Assembly: GCA_036263155.1 (NCBI GenBank)
Contig: DATAHN010000085.1
Coordinates: 9,433-73,432 of the forward strand
From: DASUBN01 sp036263155
GTDB taxonomy: Bacteria; Pseudomonadota; Gammaproteobacteria; Natronospirales; REEB76
Direction of reading: 5' to 3'
Length of the DNA: 64,000 nucleotides
The notes beneath the pieces were generated by a model. It was not told the DNA's origin. It did not search any database and saw only the letters and a program-made list of their open reading frames with translations. The first letter of the stretch is position 1. The number at the start of each line of letters is the position of its first letter. Below are positions 31,551 through 41,132 of the stretch, one piece after another. Both the position numbers and the translations under genes were made by a program.

Positions 31551-33325
31551 TGCTTCTTGGGTGCGTAGAGGTCCGTGATGGTGCCCTCGAAGACCTCCGC
31601 TGCCAGCATCACGCTCTCGTTGAGGGTCGGATGCGGGTGGATGGTGAGGCCGATGTCTTCGGCATTGGCGCCCATCTCGATGGCGAGGGCGAACTCGCCC
31701 GTGAGCTCCCCGGCGTTGACGCCGGTGGCGGCGGCGCCGATCAACCGGCCCGTGCTCTCCTCGAAGATGAGCTTTGTCTGGCCGTCGGTGCGGTCGATGG
31801 AGCGGGCGCGGCCCGAGGCGGCCCAGGGGAACACGCCCTTGCCGTAGGCGATGCCCTTCTCCTTGGCCTCGGTCTCGGTCATGCCGACCCAGGCCACTTC
31901 GGGGTCGGTGTAGGCGACGGACGGGATCACGCGCGCATCGAAGAAGCGCTTGTGGCCCGCGGCGACCTCGGCGGCCACGTGGGCCTCGTGGCTGGCCTTG
32001 TGGGCCAGCATGGGATTGCCGATGACGTCGCCGATCGCGAAGACGTTCGGCGCGCTGGTGCGCATCTGGCGGTCCACGGGGATGAAGCCGCGCTCGTCCA
32101 CCGTGACGCCCGCTTTCTCCGCATCCAATAATTTGCCGTTGGGACGGCGGCCCACCGCCACCAGGACGCGGCCGTAGGTCTGGGGTTCCGGCGCTCCCTC
32201 GCCCTCGAAGCTGGCCTTGATGCCCTGCTTCGTCGCTTCCAGTTTCGCCACCTTCACGCCCAGCAGGATCGATTCGTAGCGCTTCTTGATGCGCTGCTCC
32301 AGGGGGCGCACCACATCCCGGTCCGCGCCGGGAATGAGCGTCTCGGTGAGTTCCACCACGGTGACCTTCACGCCGAGGGCGTCGTATACGCAGGCCATCT
32401 CCAGGCCGATGATGCCGCCGCCCACCACCAGCATGCGCTCCGGCAGGTCCTTCAGCTCCAATGCGCCGGTGGAGTCCATGATGCGCGGATCGTCCGGCAG
32501 GCCCGGGATCTTCGTCACGGAACTGCCGGCGGCGACGATGCACTGCTCGAACTTGATGACGGTCTGCTTGCCCTCGTGCTCCGCGGCGAGATGGTGCGGA
32601 CCCAGGAACTTGCCGGTGCCGGTGACCACCTGCACCTTGCGCTGCTTCGCCAGCATGGCGAGGCCGTCGGTGGACTTCTTGACGACCTTCTCCTTGAAGC
32701 CGCGCAGCTTGTCGAGATCGATCTTGGGCTCGCCGAACACCACACCGTTCTCGGCCATGGCTTCCGCGTCCTCGATGACCTTGGCGGCGTGCAGCAGCGC
32801 CTTGGAGGGGATGCAGCCCACGTTGGTGCAGACGCCGCCCAGCGCCGCGTAGCGCTCCACCATCACGGTGTTGAGGCCGAGGTCCGAGGCGCGATAGGCA
32901 GCGCTGTAGCCACCCGGCCCGGAACCGATGACCACGAGCTGGCATTCGATGTCGTGCTTGCCGGAGTACTCGGGCACGTTAGCCGCCGCAGGCGAGGGCT
33001 TGGGCGCTTCTGCCTTGGGAGCAGCCGCAGCGGGTGCAGGGGCAGCAGGTCTGGATGCGGCGGGCTTTGCCGTGGCGGCAGCTTCGTCCACTTCCAGCAC
33101 GGCGACCAAGGTGCCTTGCGAGGCCTTGTCACCCTTCTTGAGCTTCACTTCCTTCACCACGCCCGCGGCGGGGGAAGGGATGTCCATGGCGGCCTTGTCG
33201 GTCTCCAGGGTCACGAGCCCCTGCTCCTTCGCGACCTGCTCGCCCACCTTCACCAGCACGTCGATCACGTCGACGTCCTTGAAGTTGCCGATGTCCGGGA
33301 CTTTGACTTCGAGAGTCTTAGGCAT
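31547..33325 (-). CDS. lpdA: Dihydrolipoyl dehydrogenase (E3) with N-terminal lipoyl domain
   Basis: The 592-residue flavoprotein reoxidises dihydrolipoamide on the pyruvate dehydrogenase complex. Residues 1-80 are a lipoyl domain (Lys44 in TLETDKAAMD), then an Ala/Pro linker to about residue 120, then the FAD/NAD core. The redox disulfide is CTNVGC, the second Rossmann motif is VVGGGIIGLEMA, and the C-terminal HPHPTLNE holds the active-site His and Glu. Such lipoyl-fused E3 is known from Neisseria, Ralstonia and Xanthomonas relatives. It is the last gene of the aceE-aceF-VOC-lpdA operon. Confidence 0.95.
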   Translation of the reverse strand: MPKTLEVKVPDIGNFKDVDVIDVLVKVGEQVAKEQGLVTLETDKAAMDIPSPAAGVVKEVKLKKGDKASQGTLVAVLEVDEAAATAKPAASRPAAPAPAAAAPKAEAPKPSPAAANVPEYSGKHDIECQLVVIGSGPGGYSAAYRASDLGLNTVMVERYAALGGVCTNVGCIPSKALLHAAKVIEDAEAMAENGVVFGEPKIDLDKLRGFKEKVVKKSTDGLAMLAKQRKVQVVTGTGKFLGPHHLAAEHEGKQTVIKFEQCIVAAGSSVTKIPGLPDDPRIMDSTGALELKDLPERMLVVGGGIIGLEMACVYDALGVKVTVVELTETLIPGADRDVVRPLEQRIKKRYESILLGVKVAKLEATKQGIKASFEGEGAPEPQTYGRVLVAVGRRPNGKLLDAEKAGVTVDERGFIPVDRQMRTSAPNVFAIGDVIGNPMLAHKASHEAHVAAEVAAGHKRFFDARVIPSVAYTDPEVAWVGMTETEAKEKGIAYGKGVFPWAASGRARSIDRTDGQTKLIFEESTGRLIGAAATGVNAGELTGEFALAIEMGANAEDIGLTIHPHPTLNESVMLAAEVFEGTITDLYAPKKH

Positions 33326-33355
33326 GTGTCAACCTTTGGTTCGGAAGCCGGGGCT

Positions 33356-33736
33356 TTAATCCCAGCGGTTGGCGTTCTTGGGGAATCCGGGTCTCTGCAC
33401 GCGCACCACGCAGAAGCGCTGTCCGCTGGGAGCCTGCATCACCACCCAGCGGGGCAGCTCCGCCACCACCGTGGCGCCCAGCTTCTGCAGGCGCTTCACC
33501 TCGGCGGGGATGTCGTCGGTCTCGATGTCGATGTGCACGCGGCTCTCGTGCTCCACCTTCTGGATCTCGACGATGGGCTCGTCCGGCGGGGTCTCCAGCA
33601 TGCGGTAGTTGCCGCGGCTGCCGGGGTGCTTCGGATCCACCGGCCAGCCGAGGGCGGCGCCCCAGAACTCGGCGGCCGCATCAACGTCGTCGGTCTTGCA
33701 GTCGATCAGCAGGGCACACAGACGGGAATGATGCAT
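33356..33736 (-). CDS. VOC-superfamily (glyoxalase-like) protein
   Basis: The 126-residue protein shows the beta-alpha-beta-beta-beta pattern of the VOC fold: a first module with LIDCKTDDVDAAAEFWGAALGW and a second with HIDIETDDIPAEVKRLQKLGA. Possible metal ligands are His in VHIDIET and Glu in VEIQKV. The reaction is unknown. It sits inside the pyruvate dehydrogenase operon between aceF and lpdA, about 17 and 30 bp from each, which is not the common arrangement. Confidence 0.85.
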   Translation of the reverse strand: MHHSRLCALLIDCKTDDVDAAAEFWGAALGWPVDPKHPGSRGNYRMLETPPDEPIVEIQKVEHESRVHIDIETDDIPAEVKRLQKLGATVVAELPRWVVMQAPSGQRFCVVRVQRPGFPKNANRWD

Positions 33737-33753
33737 TTGCTATCCCTTGCGCC

Positions 33754-35040
33754 TTAGAGCACGAGCCCCCGGGCTTCCGACAGGATCTTGGAGAGGAAGG
33801 TGGTAAAGCGCGCCGCCGACGCACCATCGATGACCCGGTGGTCATAGGAAAGCGACAGTGGCAGCATGAGCCGCGGCTGGAAGGCCTTGCCGTCCCACAC
33901 CGGCTTCATCTGGGACTTGGAGACGCCGAGGATGGCCACCTCCGGCGCGTTCACGATGGGGGTGAAGGCAGTGCCGCCGATGCCGCCCAGGCTCGAGATG
34001 CTGAAGCAGCCGCCCATCATGTCGTCAGCCTTGAGCTTGCCATCGCGGGCCTTGGCGGCGAGCTCACCCAGTTCCTTCGCCACCTCGAAGACGTTCTTCC
34101 TGTCGGCATCGCGGATCACCGGCACCACCAGGCCGTTGGGGGTGTCCGCCGCGAAACCGATGTGGATGTACTTCTTCATCACCTGGTTCTGGCCCGTGGG
34201 ATCCAGGGAGGAGTTGAAGTCCGGATACTCCTTGAGCGCGGCGACGCTGGCCTTCACCAGGAAGGCGAGCGGCGTGAGCTTGGCGCCGATCTTCTCGGCG
34301 TCGGACTTGAGTTCCTTGCGCAGGTTCTCGAGATCGGTGATGTCCGCCTCGTCGTGCTGTGTGACGTGGGGCACGTTGACCCAGGCGGCCTGCAGGCGCG
34401 GCCCGGAGATCTTCTTGATGCGGGAGAGCGGCTTGATTTCCACCGCGCCGAAGCGCGCGAAGTCCACCTCCGGCACCTTGGGCAGTCCACCGCCGCCGGC
34501 CATGGCGCCGCCCTGCATGACAGCCTTTACGAAGGCCTTCACGTCATCGGGCGTGATGCGTCCCTTGCGGCCGGAGCCGTTGACACGGGAGAGGTCCACG
34601 CCCAGTTCGCGGGCGAACTTGCGCACCGAGGGACCGGCATGGGCCTTGCCGAAACCGGATTCGTTAATGGGCGGCAAGGAAGTGGGCGCAGCTGCGCGCG
34701 AGGCCTGAGGTGCAGGCGCAGGAGCGGCTTTCGGCGCTTCCTTCGTGGGTGCCGGGGCCTTGGCCGGAGCGGCAGCGGCAGCGGCAGGCTTGGATGCCTC
34801 CGCCTCCGCGTCCATGACGAGTACCAGGGTGCCTTCTGAGACCTTGTCACCCTTCTTCACCGCCACGCTCTTGACGGTACCTGCGTACGGCGCGGGCACG
34901 TCCATAGCGGCCTTGTCGGTCTCGAGGGTGATGAGGCCCTGTTCCTTGGCGACCTTGTCGCCGGCCTTGACCATGACCTCGATGACCTCGACGCCCTGGA
35001 AGTTGCCGATGTCCGGGACTTTGATTTCTTTTTCCGCCAC
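33754..35040 (-). CDS. aceF: Dihydrolipoamide acetyltransferase (E2) of pyruvate dehydrogenase
   Basis: The 428-residue protein transfers acetyl groups to CoA. One lipoyl domain occupies residues 1-75 (Lys43 in TLETDKAAMD), followed by an Ala/Pro/Lys linker, a peripheral subunit-binding domain (PSVRKFARELGVDLSRVNGSG split around 135-155) and the catalytic domain ending with the His of SYDHRVIDGASAARF. E. coli AceF has three lipoyl domains, so this is a short form. A second lipoyl domain is carried by LpdA. Confidence 0.95.
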   Translation of the reverse strand: MAEKEIKVPDIGNFQGVEVIEVMVKAGDKVAKEQGLITLETDKAAMDVPAPYAGTVKSVAVKKGDKVSEGTLVLVMDAEAEASKPAAAAAAPAKAPAPTKEAPKAAPAPAPQASRAAAPTSLPPINESGFGKAHAGPSVRKFARELGVDLSRVNGSGRKGRITPDDVKAFVKAVMQGGAMAGGGGLPKVPEVDFARFGAVEIKPLSRIKKISGPRLQAAWVNVPHVTQHDEADITDLENLRKELKSDAEKIGAKLTPLAFLVKASVAALKEYPDFNSSLDPTGQNQVMKKYIHIGFAADTPNGLVVPVIRDADRKNVFEVAKELGELAAKARDGKLKADDMMGGCFSISSLGGIGGTAFTPIVNAPEVAILGVSKSQMKPVWDGKAFQPRLMLPLSLSYDHRVIDGASAARFTTFLSKILSEARGLVL

Positions 35041-35051
35041 GGCGCTTCTCC

Positions 35052-37718
35052 TTACACCGTGACCGGGTTGGGCTTGTTCGGATCGATGCCGTATTTCTTC
35101 ATGGCCTCGACCACCTTCTTGGCATCCAGCTGACCTTCGTCCGCCAGGGACTTAAGCGCGGCGACCGTGACGTAGCGGCGGTCCACCTCGAAGAAGTGGC
35201 GCAATCCGGTGCGGGTGTCGCTGCGGCCATAGCCGTCGGTACCCAGCACCGTATAGCGGCGCGGAACGTACTCGCGCACCTGGTCGGCGAAGAGCTTCAT
35301 GTAGTCGGTGGCGGCGATCACCGGGCCAGCATGCTTCTCCAGCATCTGGGTCACGTAAGGGATGCGGGGCTTCTCCCCGGCATGGAACAGGTTCCAACGG
35401 CTGCAGTCCTGGCCCTCGCGGCGCAGCTCCGTGAAGCTGGTGGCGCTCCATACGTCCGCCGACACGCCCCACTCCTTCTCGAGCATCTCGGCGGCGGCCT
35501 CCACCTCGCGCAGGATGGTGCCGGAGCCCATGAGCTGCACGCGCAGCTTGTTCTTTCCGCCTTCCTTCAAGAGGTACAGGCCCTTGAGGATGCCCTGCTC
35601 AGCGCCCGCCGGCATGGCCGGCTGCGCATAGTTCTCGTTCATGCAGGTCAGGTAGTAGAAGACATTCTCCTGCTCCTGGAACATCCGGCGCATGCCGTCC
35701 TGCACGATCACCGCCACCTCATAGGCATAGGTGGGATCGTAGGACACGCAGTTGGGGATGGTGGAGGACATGATGTGGCTGTGGCCGTCCTCGTGCTGCA
35801 GGCCCTCGCCCTCCAGCGTGGTTCTTCCTGCGGTACCTCCGATGAGGAAGCCGCGAGCCTGGATGTCCCCAGCCGCCCAGGCCAGGTCGCCGATGCGCTG
35901 GAAGCCGAACATGGAGTAGTAGATGTAGAACGGGACCATCTGCACGCCGTGGTTGCTGTAGGCGGTGGCCGCGGAAATCCAGGAGGACATGGAGCCGGCC
36001 TCGGTGATGCCCTCTTCGAGGATCTGGCCGGACTTGTCTTCCTTGTAGAACATGAGCTGGTCGGCGTCGGCGGGCTCGTAGAGCTGGCCCACGGAGGAGT
36101 AGATGCCGATCTGGCGGAACAGGCCTTCCATGCCGAAGGTGCGTGCCTCGTCCGGAACGATGGGCACGACGTGCCTGCCGATGCCCTTGTCCTTCACCAG
36201 CGCGGTGATGATGCGCACGATCGCCATGGTGGTGGAGATCTCGCGGTCGCCGGTGCTCTCGAGGAAGGTCTTGAAGAAGTCCAGCGCCGGCACCGGCAGC
36301 GCCTTCGCCTTGCGGCGGCGCTGCGGCAGGTAGCCGCCCAGCTTCTCGCGGCGGGCCTTGAGGTACTTCACCTCGTCGCTGTCCGCCGGCGGACGGGCGA
36401 ACGGGACCTTGCCGATCTCCTCGTTACTGACCGGGATGTTGAAGGTGTCGCGGAAGGCCTTGAGTGCGTCCTCGTCCAGCTTCTTCTGCTGGTGCGCGCC
36501 CATGGCGCCTTGGCCTGACTTGCCCATGCCGAAGCCCTTGACGGTCTTCGCCAGGATCACTGTGGGCTGGCCCTTGTGGGTGACCGCCGCCTGGTAGGCC
36601 GCGTGCACCTTGCGCGCGTCGTGGCCGCCGCGGTTCAGGTTCCAGATCTCCTCGTCGCTCATGTTGGCGACCATCTCCAGGAGTTCCGGGTACTTGCCGA
36701 AGAACTTCTCGCGGACGAACTTGCCGTCCTTGGACTTGAAGTTCTGGTACTCGCCGTCCACGCACTCCATCATGAGGCGCTTCAGGAGGTCATCCTTGTC
36801 GCGCTCAAGCAGCGGATCCCAGCGCGAGCCCCACAGCACCTTGATCACGTTCCAGCCGCTGCCGCGGAAGTTCGCCTCCAGTTCCTGGATGATCTTGCCG
36901 TTGCCGCGTACCGGGCCGTCCAGGCGCTGCAGATTGCAGTTGACCACGAAGATGAGGTTGTCGAGCTTCTCGCGCGAGGCGAGGGAGATGGCGCCGAGCG
37001 ACTCCGGCTCGTCCATCTCGCCGTCGCCCAGGAACGCCCATACCTTGCGGTCGCTCTCGGGGATGAAGCCGCGATGCTCCATGTAGCGCATGAAGCGCGC
37101 CTGGTAGATGGCCTGCAGGGGTCCCAGGCCCATGGACACCGTCGGGAACTGCCAGTAGTCCGGCATCAGCCAGGGATGCGGATAGGAGGTGAGGCCGTCC
37201 CGCTCCACCTCTCGGCGGAAGTTCAGGAGCTGCTCCTCGGTGAAGCGCCCCTCCAGGAAGGAACGGGCATAGATGCCGGGCGAGGAGTGGCCCTGGATGT
37301 AGATCATGTCGCCGCCGTTGTCCTGGGTCGGCGCGCGCCAGAAGTGATTGAAGCCCACCTCATATAAGGTGCCGGAGGAGGCATAGGTGGCGATGTGGCC
37401 GCCGATGCCTGAGTTCGCCTTGTTGGCATGCACCACCATGGCCATGGCGTTCCAGCGCAGGTAAGCCTCGATGCGCTTCTCGATGGCGCGGTCGCCGGGA
37501 TAGGCCGGTTGCTGGTTGGCGTTGATGGTGTTGACGTAGGCAGTGTTCGGGCTGTACGGCAGGTAGGCGCCGCTGCGGCGCGCTTTATCTATCAGCTGTT
37601 CGATGAGGAAGTGGGCGCGCTCGGCACCCTCCACGTCCAGCACCGACGCCAGGGCATCGAGCCACTCGTGGGTCTCGGCCGGATCCAGGTCCTCGATGTT
37701 CGTCATGTCGTTCGCCAT
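35052..37718 (-). CDS. aceE: Pyruvate dehydrogenase E1 component
   Basis: The 888-residue homodimeric E1 decarboxylates pyruvate with thiamine diphosphate and acetylates lipoate on E2. The thiamine diphosphate motif is GDGEMDEPES with the Asn of VVNCNLQRLDGP. The N-terminal NIEDLDPAETHEWLDALASV helix contacts E2, and the terminal region contains RRYTVLGTDGYGRSDTR. The ATG at 37718 gives the normal family length. The reading frame stays open a further 1.6 kb upstream through the opposite strand of the aminopeptidase gene, but that part has no homology. No PdhR gene is present. Confidence 0.96.
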   Translation of the reverse strand: MANDMTNIEDLDPAETHEWLDALASVLDVEGAERAHFLIEQLIDKARRSGAYLPYSPNTAYVNTINANQQPAYPGDRAIEKRIEAYLRWNAMAMVVHANKANSGIGGHIATYASSGTLYEVGFNHFWRAPTQDNGGDMIYIQGHSSPGIYARSFLEGRFTEEQLLNFRREVERDGLTSYPHPWLMPDYWQFPTVSMGLGPLQAIYQARFMRYMEHRGFIPESDRKVWAFLGDGEMDEPESLGAISLASREKLDNLIFVVNCNLQRLDGPVRGNGKIIQELEANFRGSGWNVIKVLWGSRWDPLLERDKDDLLKRLMMECVDGEYQNFKSKDGKFVREKFFGKYPELLEMVANMSDEEIWNLNRGGHDARKVHAAYQAAVTHKGQPTVILAKTVKGFGMGKSGQGAMGAHQQKKLDEDALKAFRDTFNIPVSNEEIGKVPFARPPADSDEVKYLKARREKLGGYLPQRRRKAKALPVPALDFFKTFLESTGDREISTTMAIVRIITALVKDKGIGRHVVPIVPDEARTFGMEGLFRQIGIYSSVGQLYEPADADQLMFYKEDKSGQILEEGITEAGSMSSWISAATAYSNHGVQMVPFYIYYSMFGFQRIGDLAWAAGDIQARGFLIGGTAGRTTLEGEGLQHEDGHSHIMSSTIPNCVSYDPTYAYEVAVIVQDGMRRMFQEQENVFYYLTCMNENYAQPAMPAGAEQGILKGLYLLKEGGKNKLRVQLMGSGTILREVEAAAEMLEKEWGVSADVWSATSFTELRREGQDCSRWNLFHAGEKPRIPYVTQMLEKHAGPVIAATDYMKLFADQVREYVPRRYTVLGTDGYGRSDTRTGLRHFFEVDRRYVTVAALKSLADEGQLDAKKVVEAMKKYGIDPNKPNPVTV

Positions 37719-37883
37719 GGCAAGGCATGCCCTGTGGTTATCGCGTCGTACGGGGAATAAAAACCCCGCCGCCGCGGGGTGTACGGCCGACTTAAGGCCG
37801 TCCCGATGCTGGTCTCGCGCTTTCGGCAGGGCCGGAAGCCCTATATCATCACTCCCGGAAATCCCACCGGTCCGGACCACCCG

Positions 37884-39377
37884 ATGCCCGCCAAGCTGCC
37901 GCGTCTTCCCAGGTTCGAGATACGCCAGCTGGCCGTGGATGCCGCCCGGGTGGATGCCCTGGACGCGGTCATTATACTGCTGCCGGAAAGCGCGCTCCAA
38001 AAGCGCTGGCCGGAATTTGCCCACTCTGAACGGCTGCAGAAACGCCTGGACGGCAAGAAGACGCTCGCCCCGACGCGCGTGGACCTGGCCAATGGCCGCG
38101 GCACGGTCGCGGTCCTGGCCGGCTACAAGCCGGACGCCTCCACGTTCGATCTCCTCACCCTCGCCCGCCGCTGCATCGCCAAGGTGCGTGAGAGCGAGGC
38201 GGCGGATGTGGGAGTGATGCTGCCGGCAGTGGACGAGACCCGTCGGCCGGCGCTGCTGGACGCGGTGGTATCCGCGGCGGCGGCCTCGAACTTCGATGCA
38301 CCGAGCTTCAAGGCCGAGCCGGCCGGGATCCGCCACATCCGCAACCTGGTGCTGCTCCATGGCAGCAAACCGCTGGACTTCAGCCGGCGCCTGGCGGAGG
38401 CGGAAGGCAATGCCCTCGCCCGCTGGCTCACGCTGCTGCCGGCGAACTACCTCACGCCCGGCCTCTACCTGAGCTACGTGAAGGAACTCGCCCGGCGCGA
38501 GGGTTGGAAGCTCGAGTTCCTGGATGAGAAGAAATTGCATAAGGCAGGCGCCGGCGCATTTCTGGCGGTGAGCCGGGGCAGCGCCGAACGTGATGCCGGC
38601 ATCGTGCACCTCACGTACAAGCCAGCCAAACTGGCGAAGGGTGCCAAGCCTCTCGCGCTGGTGGGCAAGGGCATCTGCTACGACACCGGCGGCGTGAACC
38701 TGAAGTCCGCCAAGTCCATGTTCGGCATGCACGGTGACATGCAGGGCTCGGCGGTGGCGCTGGGCACGCTGCTCGCCCTCACCCGCCTCAAGGCGCCATT
38801 CCCGGTGGATGCCTGGCTCGCGCTCTCGCGCAACGAGATCGGCCCACGGGCCTATACCCAGAACGAGGTGGTGCGCGCCTCCAACGGCGTCACCATCGAG
38901 ATCGTGCACACGGATGCGGAAGGCCGCATGGTGCTGTCGGACACCCTGGCCCTGGCGAGCCGCAGCGCGCCGGGCCTGATGCTGGACTACGCGACGCTCA
39001 CCGGAAGCTGCATCGTGGCGCTCGGCAGCCGCTATGCCGGCGCCTTCACCCGTGATGGCGAACTCGGCAAGGCGGTCATCGCCGCGGGCGTCGCGAGCGG
39101 CGAGCGGGTCTGGCCCCTGCCGGTGGACGCGGACTACGACGAAGCCATCGAGAGCCAGGTGGCGGACGTCAAACAGTGCATCATCGAGAGTGAGGCGGAC
39201 CACATCCTCGCGGCACGCTTCCTGGGCCGCTTCGTGCCGGACTCGGTACCCTGGGTGCACGTGGACCTGTCCTGCGCGGAGCACAAGGGCGGCCTCGCCC
39301 ATGTGCCCACCGACACCACTGGTTTCGGCGTACGCTTCACCCTGCAGCTGCTGCAGGACCAGGGCATGGTGGCATGA
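37884..39377 (+). CDS. M17 leucyl aminopeptidase family protein
   Basis: The 497-residue protein has the catalytic half of M17 peptidases: VGKGICYDTGGVNLKSAKSM with metal-binding Lys and Asp, then MHGDMQGSAVALG, then HTDAEGRMVLSD with Asp and Glu ligands and the Arg. The N-terminal half is more diverged, as in the group annotated as leucyl aminopeptidase family or PepB-like rather than true PepA. It removes N-terminal residues from peptides in the cytoplasm. The ATG at 37884 is chosen because upstream codons lack conservation. The stop overlaps the pyrC start. Confidence 0.92.
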   Translation: MPAKLPRLPRFEIRQLAVDAARVDALDAVIILLPESALQKRWPEFAHSERLQKRLDGKKTLAPTRVDLANGRGTVAVLAGYKPDASTFDLLTLARRCIAKVRESEAADVGVMLPAVDETRRPALLDAVVSAAAASNFDAPSFKAEPAGIRHIRNLVLLHGSKPLDFSRRLAEAEGNALARWLTLLPANYLTPGLYLSYVKELARREGWKLEFLDEKKLHKAGAGAFLAVSRGSAERDAGIVHLTYKPAKLAKGAKPLALVGKGICYDTGGVNLKSAKSMFGMHGDMQGSAVALGTLLALTRLKAPFPVDAWLALSRNEIGPRAYTQNEVVRASNGVTIEIVHTDAEGRMVLSDTLALASRSAPGLMLDYATLTGSCIVALGSRYAGAFTRDGELGKAVIAAGVASGERVWPLPVDADYDEAIESQVADVKQCIIESEADHILAARFLGRFVPDSVPWVHVDLSCAEHKGGLAHVPTDTTGFGVRFTLQLLQDQGMVA

Positions 39378-40405
39378 ACCAGCTCACCCTCATCCGTCCT
39401 GACGACTGGCACCTGCACCTCAGGGATGGCGCGCTGCTGAAGGACATACTGCCCCACACGGCGGCGCGCTTCGGCCGCGCCATCGTGATGCCCAACCTCA
39501 AGCCGCCCGTGACCACCCTGGAGCTGGCGCTGCAATACCGCGAGCGCATCATGGCGGTGATGCCGAAAGGCTCCGACTTCACGCCCCTCATGACGCTCTA
39601 CCTCACGGAGAGCACCTCGCCGGAAGAGATCCACAGGGCGAAGGCCAATGGCCACGTGCACGCGGTGAAGTATTACCCGGCCGGCGCCACCACCAACGCG
39701 GATTCCGGCGTGCGCGACATCCTGCGCTGCCAGAAGGTGCTGGAGACCATGGCTGACGTGGGCCTGCCGCTCCTGATCCATGGCGAGGTGACGGACCCGG
39801 CGGTGGACGTGTTCGACCGGGAGGCGGTGTTCATAGACAAGGTACTCGCGCCCCTGGCGCAGCGCCTGCCTAACCTCAAGGTGGTGCTGGAGCACATCAC
39901 CACCAAGACCGCTGTGGATTTCGTGCGCGCGGCGCCGGCGAACGTGGGCGCCACCCTCACGCCACAGCACCTGCTGCACAACCGTAACGCCATCTTCAAG
40001 GGCGGCATCCGCCCGCACCTGTATTGCCTCCCGATCCTGAAACGCGAGCGGGACCGGGAAGCGCTGGTGCAGGCGGCAGTGAGCGGCGATCCCAAGTTCT
40101 TCCTGGGTACCGACAGCGCGCCTCACGCCCAATACCTCAAGGAGAATGCCTGCGGCTGCGCCGGCATTTACACCGCCCACGCCGCCATCGAGCTCTATGC
40201 CGAGGTGTTCGAAGCGGCAGGCCGGCTCGACCGACTGGAGGGTTTCGCCAGCTTCCACGGCGCGGACTTCTACGGCCTGCCCCGCAACCGCGACCGCATC
40301 ACTCTCGTGAGGAAGCCCTGGACGCCGCCCGAGAGCTATGCCTTCGGCGAGCACCGGCTGGTACCGTTCCGAGCCGGCGAGGAAGTGAGCTGGACCCTGG
40401 GTTGA
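39374..40405 (+). CDS. pyrC: Dihydroorotase (class II, PyrC)
   Basis: The 343-residue enzyme cyclises carbamoyl aspartate in pyrimidine synthesis. The zinc-binding DDWHLHLRDG opens the protein, the carboxylated lysine is in VKYYPAGATTNADSG, and metal-ligand His are in LLIHGEV and VLEHIT, with Asp in FLGTDSAPH. The E. coli-like class II form is the standard gammaproteobacterial type. ATGA overlap with the aminopeptidase gene. rnt follows after 40 bp. Confidence 0.97.
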   Translation: MNQLTLIRPDDWHLHLRDGALLKDILPHTAARFGRAIVMPNLKPPVTTLELALQYRERIMAVMPKGSDFTPLMTLYLTESTSPEEIHRAKANGHVHAVKYYPAGATTNADSGVRDILRCQKVLETMADVGLPLLIHGEVTDPAVDVFDREAVFIDKVLAPLAQRLPNLKVVLEHITTKTAVDFVRAAPANVGATLTPQHLLHNRNAIFKGGIRPHLYCLPILKRERDREALVQAAVSGDPKFFLGTDSAPHAQYLKENACGCAGIYTAHAAIELYAEVFEAAGRLDRLEGFASFHGADFYGLPRNRDRITLVRKPWTPPESYAFGEHRLVPFRAGEEVSWTLG

Positions 40406-40445
40406 GCGTATCTTCCCCCGTACGCTTCCTTTATCCTGCTCCCCC

Positions 40446-41081
40446 ATGGACCACTCAACCCACCCGCACCCTTTCTCCCAGCGCTTCCGCGGCTTCCTGC
40501 CGGTGGTGGTGGACGTGGAGACCGGCGGCTTCAACGCGCAGACCGACGCACTGCTGGAGATCGCGGGTGTGCTGCTGGAGATGGACGACTCCGGCCGGAT
40601 CCGGCGGGGCTCTACCCACAGCTTCCACGTGCAGCCCTTCGAGGGCGCGAACATGGAGCCGGCGGCGCTCGCCATCACCGGCATCGACCCCTACCACCCG
40701 CTGCGTCCGGCGCTGCCGGAGCGCGAAGCCCTGCGGCGCCTGTTCCGCGAGGTGCGCAACGAGCTGGACAAGTACGGCTGCACCCGGGCGGTGCTGGTGG
40801 GACACAACTCCTTCTTCGACCTGAACTTCCTTAATGCCGCCGTGGCGCGCAGCGGCGTCAAGCGCAACCCGTTCCACCCCTTCTCGAGCTTCGACACCGC
40901 CACCCTGGGCGGCGTGGCGGTCGGACAGACGGTGCTGGCGCGGGCGGCGGAGGCCATGGGCCTGGCCTGGGACAGCGCCGCGGCCCATTCCGCCTCTTAC
41001 GATGCGGAGAAGACCGCCGACCTCTTCTGCGAGATCGTCAACCGCTTCCAGGACATCTACCTGGCTTCTCTGAAGCGCTGA
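40446..41081 (+). CDS. rnt: Ribonuclease T
   Basis: The 211-residue DEDDh exonuclease trims 3' ends of tRNA and other stable RNAs. The DEDD residues are Asp23 and Glu25 in VVDVETGG, Asp in HNSFFDLNFLN, and His181 with Asp186 in HSASYDAEKTADLF. RNase T-specific segments such as ITGIDPYHPLRPALPE are present. The pyrC-rnt-grxD neighbourhood is common in gammaproteobacteria. A strong bidirectional terminator follows. Confidence 0.96.
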   Translation: MDHSTHPHPFSQRFRGFLPVVVDVETGGFNAQTDALLEIAGVLLEMDDSGRIRRGSTHSFHVQPFEGANMEPAALAITGIDPYHPLRPALPEREALRRLFREVRNELDKYGCTRAVLVGHNSFFDLNFLNAAVARSGVKRNPFHPFSSFDTATLGGVAVGQTVLARAAEAMGLAWDSAAAHSASYDAEKTADLFCEIVNRFQDIYLASLKR

Positions 41082-41085
41082 AAAA

Positions 41086-41114
41086 GAAACGGGGCCGCAA
41101 GGCCCCGTTTCCTT
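41086..41114. terminator. Bidirectional terminator between rnt and grxD
   Basis: GAAACGGGGCC and its complement around GCAA. On the minus strand it is followed by TTTTT (grxD side), on the plus strand by CTTGTT (rnt side). Confidence 0.85.
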
Positions 41115-41132
41115 GTTGCCGCCGCGGCGGCT

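Noticed and set aside
37719..39302. A 1.6-kb minus-strand frame continuing upstream of aceE, opposite the M17 aminopeptidase gene
   Set aside because: It has no family resemblance, and its composition is that of the complementary strand of a GC-rich gene. The aceE protein has its normal length without it.
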